Shown piece by piece: positions 4,428 through 9,860 of a stretch of 9,860 nucleotides of DNA. The position numbers and the translations under genes were made by a program. This stretch comes from DAOTZU01 sp034433995 (GTDB lineage Bacteria > Chloroflexota > Anaerolineae > UBA1429), in assembly GCA_034433995.1 (NCBI GenBank), contig DAOTZU010000316.1, forward strand, positions 1 through 9,860. Reading direction: 5' to 3'. Position 1 is the stretch's first letter. Each line of letters starts with the position of its first letter. Under the pieces are notes generated by a model, which did no database searches, was not told the DNA's origin, and was given only the letters and a program-made list of their open reading frames with translations.

Positions 4428-6110
4428 ATGAGAAGCGACGCCATCAAAAGCGGTTTGGAACGCACCCCCCATCGTTCCCTCCTGTGGGCCTTGGGCCGCA
4501 CCGACGAAGAGATCAAGCGCCCCTTTGTGGGGATCATCAACTCTTACACGGATATTGTGCCGGGGCATCTGCACCTCCAGCAGATGGCCGAAGCCGTCAA
4601 GGCAGGGATCTATATGGCCGGCGGCACCCCCTTTGAGGCCAACACCATCGCCGTCTGCGACGGCCTGGCCATGGGGCATGAGGGGATGAAATTCTCGCTG
4701 GCCTCCCGCGAGCTCATCGCCGATTCAGTGGAGATCATGGCCCAGGCCCACGCCTTCGATGCCCTGGTGCTCTTGCCCTCCTGCGACAAGATCATCCCCG
4801 GCATGGTGATGGCGGCGGCCCGGCTGAACATCCCCGCCGTGGTGGTAACGGGCGGCCCCATGCTGGCCGGCCGCCGAGGCGAGCGGACGCTGGACCTGAA
4901 CAGCGCCTTCCTGGCGGTGGGCGCCGCCACCAAGGGGCAGCTCAGCCTGGAGGAAGTGGAGCGCATCGAAAAGGCCTGCTGCCCGGGCTGCGGCTCGTGC
5001 GCGGGGATGTTCACCGCCAACACCATGGGCTGCCTGTGCGAGGCGCTGGGCATCGCCCTCCCCGGCAACGGCGCCACCCCGGCGGTGAGCGCGCGCCGGC
5101 TGGCCCTGGCCAAACAGGCGGGGATGAAGGTGATGGAGCTCTGGCGACGCAACATCAGGCCGCGAGATATCCTCACCGCCGACGCCTTCCACAATGCCTT
5201 CTCCACCGATATGGCCATGGGCGGCTCCACCAATTCGGTGCTGCACCTTTTGGCCATCGCCCACGAGGCAGGGTTGACCTTTGACCTGAACGCGCTGAAC
5301 ACCTTCAGCGATAGGACGCCCCACCTGTGCAAGCTCTCGCCGGCCAGCGACCAACATCTGGAGGACCTCTATTACGCGGGCGGCATCGGCGCCATCATGC
5401 ACGAGTTGGATACTTTGGGATTGCTGCGCGGCCAGGCCCTCACCGTGACGGGGGCCACCGTGGCCGAAAATTTGGCCCCCGGCTCGCCCTGGGCGCCCGA
5501 ATACAGCCTGGTCAACCGCGAGGTCATCCGTCCGGGCAACGATCCCTATTCCCCCACCGGCGGCCTGGCCATCCTCTTTGGCAACCTGGCCCCTCAGGGG
5601 GCGGTGGTGAAGCGGGCGGCCGTCTCACCCAAGATGATGCGCCACCAAGGGCCGGCCCGGGTGTTCGATAGCGAGGACGAGGCCACAGCGGCCATCATGG
5701 CCGGCCAATTCCAGGAAGGGGATGTCATCGTCATCCGCTACGAAGGCCCCAAGGGCGGGCCGGGGATGCGCGAGATGCTCACCCCCACCTCCCTCCTCTC
5801 CGGCATGGGGGTGGACGATAAGGTGGCCCTGATCACCGATGGCCGCTTCTCCGGCGCGTCGCGGGGGGCCGCCATCGGCCATATCTCGCCCGAGGCCGCG
5901 GCGAGGGGGCCACTGGCCGCCGTGCGCAACGGCGATACCATCGTGATCGATATCCCCAACCACCGGCTGGAGCTGGCCGTGCCAGAGGACGAGATCGCCC
6001 GCCGGCTCGTGGCGCTGCCGCCCTTTGAGCCCAAGATCAAGAGCGGTTATCTGTACCGTTACGCCAAGGCCGTCACTTCGGCCAACACCGGGGCCATCTT
6101 GCAAGATTGA
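4428..6110 (+). CDS. ilvD: Dihydroxy-acid dehydratase
   Basis: IlvD removes water from 2,3-dihydroxyisovalerate and 2,3-dihydroxy-3-methylvalerate to give the 2-oxo acid precursors of valine, leucine and isoleucine. The 560-aa product has the usual family length. It starts MRSDAIKSGLERTPHRSLL and contains NSYTDIVPGHLHL, the SCDK motif (Cys119, Lys121) and a cluster CCPGCGSCAGMFTANTM with Cys184, 185, 188 and 191; these regions hold the iron-sulfur cluster and Mg2+ site in the family. GRFSG appears near the C-terminus. The start is the ATG preceded by AGAGGAG (4417-4423). The frame stays open back to 4344, but that part crosses the terminator and is not coding. Edd, the related 6-phosphogluconate dehydratase, is unlikely given the operon. 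First structural gene after the attenuator. Confidence 0.96.
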   Translation: MRSDAIKSGLERTPHRSLLWALGRTDEEIKRPFVGIINSYTDIVPGHLHLQQMAEAVKAGIYMAGGTPFEANTIAVCDGLAMGHEGMKFSLASRELIADSVEIMAQAHAFDALVLLPSCDKIIPGMVMAAARLNIPAVVVTGGPMLAGRRGERTLDLNSAFLAVGAATKGQLSLEEVERIEKACCPGCGSCAGMFTANTMGCLCEALGIALPGNGATPAVSARRLALAKQAGMKVMELWRRNIRPRDILTADAFHNAFSTDMAMGGSTNSVLHLLAIAHEAGLTFDLNALNTFSDRTPHLCKLSPASDQHLEDLYYAGGIGAIMHELDTLGLLRGQALTVTGATVAENLAPGSPWAPEYSLVNREVIRPGNDPYSPTGGLAILFGNLAPQGAVVKRAAVSPKMMRHQGPARVFDSEDEATAAIMAGQFQEGDVIVIRYEGPKGGPGMREMLTPTSLLSGMGVDDKVALITDGRFSGASRGAAIGHISPEAAARGPLAAVRNGDTIVIDIPNHRLELAVPEDEIARRLVALPPFEPKIKSGYLYRYAKAVTSANTGAILQD

Positions 6111-6113
6111 GCC

Positions 6114-6133
6114 GCGATGGGGATGCCCATCGC
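6114..6133 (+). other. Hairpin in the ilvD-ilvB gap
   Basis: GCGATGGG (6114-6121) and CCCATCGC (6126-6133) form a perfect 8-bp stem with loop GATG, 5 nt before the ilvB ribosome-binding site GGAGGA (6139-6144). No T-run follows. It may shape mRNA processing or translation of ilvB. Confidence 0.5.
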
Positions 6134-6149
6134 ATGATGGAGGAACGAG

Positions 6150-7832
6150 ATGCGATTGAACGGAGCCAAGATCCTCTGGGAATGTCTGGTGCGCGAGGGG
6201 GTGGAGGTTTTCTTTGGCATCACCGGCGGCAAGGTCATCCCCCTCTACCACGAGCTGCCCAACTATCCCATCCGCAGCGTGGTGGTGCGCCATGAGCAGG
6301 CGGCGGCCCATGCAGCCGATGGCTACGCCCGGGCCACGGGCAAGGTGGGCGTCTGTTTGGCCACCTCCGGCCCCGGCGCCACCAACTTGGTGACGGGCTT
6401 GGCCACGGCCCAGATGGATTCCTCGCCGGTGGTGGCCATCACCGGCCAGGTCTCGGTCACAGACTTGGGCACGGATAGCTTCCAAGAGGTGGATACCACG
6501 GGCATCACCATGCCCATCGTCAAGCACAGTTACCTGATCACCGATGTGCGGGAGCTGGCCAAAGCGGTGAAGGAGGCCTTTCACCTGGCCCGGACGGGAC
6601 GGCCCGGCGTGGTGTTGATCGACATCACCGTGAACGCCCAATTGGCCCAGACGGAATTTGAATATCCTGAGGAGGTGGATCTCCCCGGCTACAAGCCCAC
6701 GCTGCGGGGCAACATGCGTCAGATCCGCCAGGCAGCGGAGATGATCAACCAGGCCCAAGAGCCGGTGGTGGTGGCCGGCCACGGCGTGATCATCGCCCAG
6801 GCCGAGGACGCACTGCTGACCTTGATCGAAAAGGCCCAAATCCCCTTGGTGACCACCCTCCTGGGCAAGAGTGTGGTGCCCGAGACCCATCCCCTCTGCC
6901 TGGGCATGGGCGGGATGCACGGCGAGGCCTATGCCAACAATGCCATGCAGGCCGCCGATCTCATCATCGGCATCGGCACCCGTTTCGATGACCGCCTCAC
7001 CAGCACCGCCTCCACCTACGCCCCCAAGGCCAAGATCATCCATATCGATATCGATCCCGCCGAGATCGGCAAGCGGGTGCGGGTGGACCTGCCCATCGTG
7101 GGCGACGCGGGCCATGTCTTGCGTGAGCTGCTCCCCTTGGTGCAACCGGCCACCCATGCCGAATGGTTGGCGCGCATCGAGGCCTGGCGCGCCGAATCTC
7201 GCGCCCGCGATATCCTCTGGCAAGAGACCACGGGCTTGGTGCCCCAGTACGTGGTGCACAAGATCTGGGAGGCCACCCAGGGCCAGGCCATCATGGTCTC
7301 CGATGTGGGCCAGAACCAGATGTGGGAGGCGCAATATTACCGGCACCAGCGCCGGCGGGGGCTGATCACCTCCGGTGGCCTGGGCACCATGGGTTTCGCC
7401 GTGCCGGCGGCCTTGGGCGTGGCTATCGGCTGCCCGGATGCGCCCGTGTGGGTGGTGGCCGGCGATGGCGGCTTTCAGATGACGCTGCAAGAATTGGCCA
7501 CCATCGTCCAAGAGCGGCTGCCCATCAAGATCGCCATCTTGAACAACGGCTTCTTGGGCATGGTGCGCCAATGGCAAGAGTTCTTTTTCCAGCGCAACTA
7601 TTCGGGCACGCCCATCCTGGGGCCAGATTTCGCCAAGTTGGCCGAGGCCTATGGCATCCCCGGCATCACCGTCAAGGAAAAGAGCCAGGTGGAGGAGGCA
7701 GTGCAACGCGCGGTGGCCACGCCGGGGCCCATCCTGATTGATTTCCAGATCGAGCGGGAGGAGAACGTCTTCCCCATGGTGCCGGTGGGCCAATCCATTG
7801 ACCAGATGATTCGGCGTCCCACCTTGGGCTAG
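6150..7832 (+). CDS. ilvB: Acetolactate synthase (AHAS), large catalytic subunit
   Basis: A 560-aa thiamine diphosphate enzyme that condenses two pyruvates to 2-acetolactate (valine, leucine) or pyruvate with 2-oxobutyrate to 2-aceto-2-hydroxybutyrate (isoleucine). Seen: catalytic Glu49 in RHEQAAAHAADGYAR; the SGPGATNL segment; FDDRLTS in the middle domain; the cofactor motif GDG at residues 438-440 with Asn465-Asn466 closing it; and the AHAS-specific GMVRQWQEFF, which separates it from other enzymes of the family. GGAGGA (6139-6144) precedes the ATG by 5 nt. The first active-site loop is unusual: GITGGK, where most AHAS proteins have G-x-PGGA. Positions that govern herbicide sensitivity in plant enzymes also differ (Lys28, Ser102, Ser110, Val near the C-terminus), while the key Trp is kept. 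Fourteen bases separate it from ilvN, its regulatory partner. Confidence 0.95.
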   Translation: MRLNGAKILWECLVREGVEVFFGITGGKVIPLYHELPNYPIRSVVVRHEQAAAHAADGYARATGKVGVCLATSGPGATNLVTGLATAQMDSSPVVAITGQVSVTDLGTDSFQEVDTTGITMPIVKHSYLITDVRELAKAVKEAFHLARTGRPGVVLIDITVNAQLAQTEFEYPEEVDLPGYKPTLRGNMRQIRQAAEMINQAQEPVVVAGHGVIIAQAEDALLTLIEKAQIPLVTTLLGKSVVPETHPLCLGMGGMHGEAYANNAMQAADLIIGIGTRFDDRLTSTASTYAPKAKIIHIDIDPAEIGKRVRVDLPIVGDAGHVLRELLPLVQPATHAEWLARIEAWRAESRARDILWQETTGLVPQYVVHKIWEATQGQAIMVSDVGQNQMWEAQYYRHQRRRGLITSGGLGTMGFAVPAALGVAIGCPDAPVWVVAGDGGFQMTLQELATIVQERLPIKIAILNNGFLGMVRQWQEFFFQRNYSGTPILGPDFAKLAEAYGIPGITVKEKSQVEEAVQRAVATPGPILIDFQIEREENVFPMVPVGQSIDQMIRRPTLG

Positions 7833-7846
7833 CAGAGAGGTAACCT

Positions 7847-8380
7847 ATGAGCGTGACACCTGCAGGAGTCTATTCGCGCAGAACGTTGGTGGCCCTGATG
7901 GAGGACAAGCCCGGCGTCCTCGGTCGGGTGGTGAACCTTTTCCGGCGGCGCAATTACAACATCGAGAGCCTCTCCGTGGGCCATAGCGAGGTGCCCGGCA
8001 TCTCGCGCATGACGGTGGTGGTCCACGGCGATGACGCTGTGGTGGAGCAGGTGATGAAACAGCTCTACAAGCTGGTCAACGTGACCAAGGTGAGCGACAT
8101 CACCGACGATGCCGCCGTCATCCGCGAGCTGGCCTTGATCAAGGTCTCGGCCAGCCCCGCCAACCGGGCCGAGATCAAACAGTTGGTGGATATTTTTCGC
8201 GCTCAGATCATCGATGTGGCCCCCGAATCCATGACGGTGGAGATCACCGGGACGGAGGACAAGGTGGATTCGTTGATCACCATGCTCCGGCCCATGGGCA
8301 TCAAAGAGCTGGCCCGCACCGGCCGTGTGGCCATGCTGCGGGGCATCGTCTCGGCCAAGGGGAACGGCAATCGCCCATGA
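7847..8380 (+). CDS. ilvN: Acetolactate synthase, small regulatory subunit
   Basis: A 177-aa subunit that binds the IlvB catalytic chain, raises its activity and confers feedback inhibition, usually by valine. The N-terminal ACT domain (about residues 8-82) is clear: RRTLVALMEDKPGVLGRVV, then NYNIESLSVGHSEVPGISRM and the VTKVSDIT strand. A C-terminal small-subunit domain (about 90-165) follows, with VDIFRAQIIDV and RPMGIKELARTGRVAM. Length fits the long-type bacterial subunits. AGAGAGG (7834-7840) lies 6 nt before the ATG, and the 14-nt gap to ilvB suggests coordinated translation of the two subunits. Confidence 0.95.
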   Translation: MSVTPAGVYSRRTLVALMEDKPGVLGRVVNLFRRRNYNIESLSVGHSEVPGISRMTVVVHGDDAVVEQVMKQLYKLVNVTKVSDITDDAAVIRELALIKVSASPANRAEIKQLVDIFRAQIIDVAPESMTVEITGTEDKVDSLITMLRPMGIKELARTGRVAMLRGIVSAKGNGNRP

Positions 8381-8400
8381 ACGGCTGACCTTGTGAGACA

Positions 8401-8428
8401 CTGGCCCGGGCGCATACCCGGCAGCCAG
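8401..8428 (+). other. Bulged GC hairpin in the ilvN-ilvC gap
   Basis: CTGGCCCGGG (8401-8410) folds back on CCCGG (8417-8421) and GCCAG (8424-8428): ten pairs with a 2-nt bulge (8422-8423) and loop CGCATA. No T-run follows. It ends about 19 nt before the ilvC ribosome-binding site and could stabilise the ilvC part of the message. Confidence 0.5.
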
Positions 8429-8458
8429 CGCCCAATTCTATCTTTGCGGAGGGAACTC

Positions 8459-9454
8459 ATGGCTACGATCTATTACGACCAAGACGCGGATCTTGCCCTG
8501 CTGAAGGACAAAAAGATCGCCATCATCGGCTATGGCAGCCAGGGCCATGCCCACGCCTTGAACTTGAAGGACAGCGGCTGCGATGTGCGGGTGGGCCTGT
8601 ACCAGGGGAGCAAGTCTTGGGCCCAGGCAGAGGCCGCGGGCCTCAAGGTCAAGCTGGTAGCCGATGCCGCCGCCGAGGCGGACATCATCATGATGCTGGT
8701 GCCGGATACGCTCCAGCCCGAGATCTACAAAGCGAGCATCGCGCCCAACTTGCGCCCCGGCAAGATGCTCATGTTCGCCCACGGGTTCAGCATCCACTAT
8801 GGGCAGATCGTCCCGCCGGCCAACGCGGATGTGACCATGGTGGCCCCCAAGGCCCCCGGCCACCGCGTGCGCGAGATCTTTCCCCAAGGGCAAGGCGTGC
8901 CGGGCCTGTTGGCCGTCTATCAGGATGCCACCGGCCAGGCCAAGCAGCTCGGTTTGGCCTATGCCAAGGGGATCGGCTGCACCCGGGCCGGGGTCATCGA
9001 GACCACCTTTGCCGAGGAGACCGAGACGGACCTCTTTGGCGAGCAAGCCGTGCTCTGCGGTGGCCTCAGCGCGTTGATGAAGGCCGGCTTTGAGACCTTG
9101 GTGGAGGCGGGGTACCAGCCCGAGATCGCCTATTTCGAGTGCGTCAACGAGATGAAGCTCATCGTGGATTTGATCTATCAGGGTGGGCTTTCGTACATGC
9201 GCTACTCCATCAGCGATACCGCCGAGCATGGCGATTACACCGGCGGGCCGCGCCTCATCACCGAGGCAACCAAGGCCGAGATGCGTCGCATGTTGGCCGA
9301 GATCCAGGACGGCACCTACGCCCGCAATTGGATCCTGGAGAACCAGGCCGGCCGGCCCAGCTTTAACCTGATCCGCAAGCGGGAACAGAACACCCTCATC
9401 GAGCAGGTGGGGCGCAAACTGCGCGCCATGATGCCGTGGCTCAACGCGAAATAG
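8459..9454 (+). CDS. ilvC: Ketol-acid reductoisomerase (class I)
   Basis: IlvC isomerises and reduces acetolactate or acetohydroxybutyrate with NADPH and Mg2+, giving the dihydroxy acids used by IlvD. The 331-aa length is that of the short class I enzyme. The Rossmann motif GYGSQGHAHALNL is near residue 23. Metal ligands and catalytic residues are seen as Asp191 and Glu195 (DLFGEQ), Glu227 and Glu231 (FECVNE), and Ser252 (YSISDTAE). The cofactor loop reads VGLYQGSKSW; the two serines fit NADPH, while Tyr replaces the Arg or Lys often seen there. The ATG at 8459 is chosen since GGAGGG (8448-8453) lies 5 nt upstream and MATIYYDQDADL is the normal N-terminus. The frame stays open further upstream, but that part is the intercistronic gap. 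Confidence 0.97.
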   Translation: MATIYYDQDADLALLKDKKIAIIGYGSQGHAHALNLKDSGCDVRVGLYQGSKSWAQAEAAGLKVKLVADAAAEADIIMMLVPDTLQPEIYKASIAPNLRPGKMLMFAHGFSIHYGQIVPPANADVTMVAPKAPGHRVREIFPQGQGVPGLLAVYQDATGQAKQLGLAYAKGIGCTRAGVIETTFAEETETDLFGEQAVLCGGLSALMKAGFETLVEAGYQPEIAYFECVNEMKLIVDLIYQGGLSYMRYSISDTAEHGDYTGGPRLITEATKAEMRRMLAEIQDGTYARNWILENQAGRPSFNLIRKREQNTLIEQVGRKLRAMMPWLNAK

Positions 9455-9467
9455 CGGTCAACCCTCA

Positions 9468-9509
9468 GCTTTCAGCTATCAGCGCCACCAAGGGCTGATA
9501 GCTGAAAGC
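9468..9509 (+). repeat. Perfect 16-bp inverted repeat between ilvC and cimA, built from heptamers
   Basis: GCTTTCAGCTATCAGC (9468-9483) and GCTGATAGCTGAAAGC (9494-9509) are exact reverse complements around a 10-nt loop; two further C-G pairs can form inside it. Each arm is a tandem of near-identical 7-mers (TCAGCTT, TCAGCTA, TCAGC). ACCCT flanks the element on both sides (9461-9465 and 9511-9515). No T-run follows. It may be a copy of a dispersed palindromic element, or a hairpin that processes or weakly terminates the message before cimA. Confidence 0.75.
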
Positions 9510-9532
9510 CACCCTAGAGGTCAGGATAGAGC

Positions 9533-9860
9533 ATGGTAAAACGGGTGACGGTACTGGATACCACCTTGCGCGATGGCTCGCAGCGCGAGGGGATCTCTTT
9601 TTCGGTGCAGGACAAGCTGCGCATCGCCCAAAAGCTGGACGAGCTGGGCGTGGCCTACATCGAGGGGGGCTGGCCGGGCTCGAACCCCAAGGATGTGGAG
9701 TTCTTTGCCCGCGCCAAGGAGCTGTCTTGGCGTTATGCCAAGATCACCGGTTTCGGTAGCACCCGCCATGCCGGGATTCGCGTCGAAGAGGATACCAATG
9801 TGCGCGCCCTGTTGGAGGCAGGTACCCCCGCGGCGACCATCGTGGGCAAGAGCTCGCCCC
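9533..9860 (+). CDS. cimA: (R)-citramalate synthase, N-terminal part (cut by window end)
   Basis: The first 109 codons of a DRE-TIM metallolyase. It begins MVKRVTVLDTTLRDGSQREG, the Claisen-condensing signature with the Arg-Asp pair and metal-binding Asp of the LeuA/homocitrate synthase superfamily. SFSVQDKLRIAQKLDELGVAYIEGGWPGSNPKD is split here as SFSVQDKLRIAQ, then YIEGGWPGSNPKD, which marks the citramalate synthase branch rather than 2-isopropylmalate synthase. ITGFGSTRHAG and TIVGKSSP also fit. The enzyme joins pyruvate and acetyl-CoA to (R)-citramalate, the entry to threonine-independent isoleucine synthesis. AGGA (9523-9526) lies 6 nt before the ATG. The frame is open to the window edge, so the regulatory C-terminal domain is not visible. 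Confidence 0.9.
   Translation, partial: MVKRVTVLDTTLRDGSQREGISFSVQDKLRIAQKLDELGVAYIEGGWPGSNPKDVEFFARAKELSWRYAKITGFGSTRHAGIRVEEDTNVRALLEAGTPAATIVGKSSP

Noticed and set aside
5625..7793. 722-aa antisense reading frame across ilvD and ilvB
   Set aside because: A shadow of GC-rich codon use on the other strand. It is rich in His and Gly, without a recognisable domain, and overlaps two certain genes.
8393..8458. N-terminal extension of IlvC by 22 codons
   Set aside because: It lies in the intercistronic hairpin region and does not resemble IlvC. GGAGGG before 8459 marks the real start.

Overview
The window looks like chromosomal DNA from a bacterium of the phylum Chloroflexota. That is an inference from two things: the long Val/Glu/Lys tether behind the lipobox of the solute-binding protein, a style common in that phylum, and the character of the branched-chain amino acid (BCAA) genes. 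All protein genes lie on the + strand. The only minus-strand gene is a tRNA-Val.

Left end (1-575): a near-consensus promoter at 16-44 faces right into a stretch of about 130 nt that closes on itself by long-range pairing and ends in a T-run, so it is probably a free-standing small RNA. A tRNA-Val(GAC) with its own promoter is read leftwards from 333 to 260. The leader of the transporter operon follows and contains an 18-bp near-palindrome that could be an operator.

Transporter (576-3988): a Tat-type lipoprotein sugar-binding protein and two CUT1-family permeases. No ATPase gene is present, so a shared ATPase elsewhere is likely. A 15-bp hairpin without a T-run separates the binding-protein gene from the permease genes.

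BCAA operon (4047-9860): a consensus promoter drives ilvD, ilvB, ilvN, ilvC and the start of a (R)-citramalate synthase gene (cimA), which runs off the right edge. CimA provides 2-oxobutyrate from pyruvate and acetyl-CoA; IlvBN, IlvC and IlvD then make the valine and isoleucine precursors. The operon can therefore make isoleucine without threonine.

Main find: the 5' leader of this operon (4047-4260) reads as a complete ribosome-mediated attenuator. A 31-codon leader peptide has 12 consecutive Leu/Ile/Val codons and is followed by mutually exclusive 1:2, 2:3 (antiterminator) and 3:4 (terminator) helices that I checked base by base. A second, stronger terminator (4331-4382) lies between it and ilvD, so the leader has two terminators in tandem. 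Three of the downstream intercistronic gaps also carry hairpins without T-runs.
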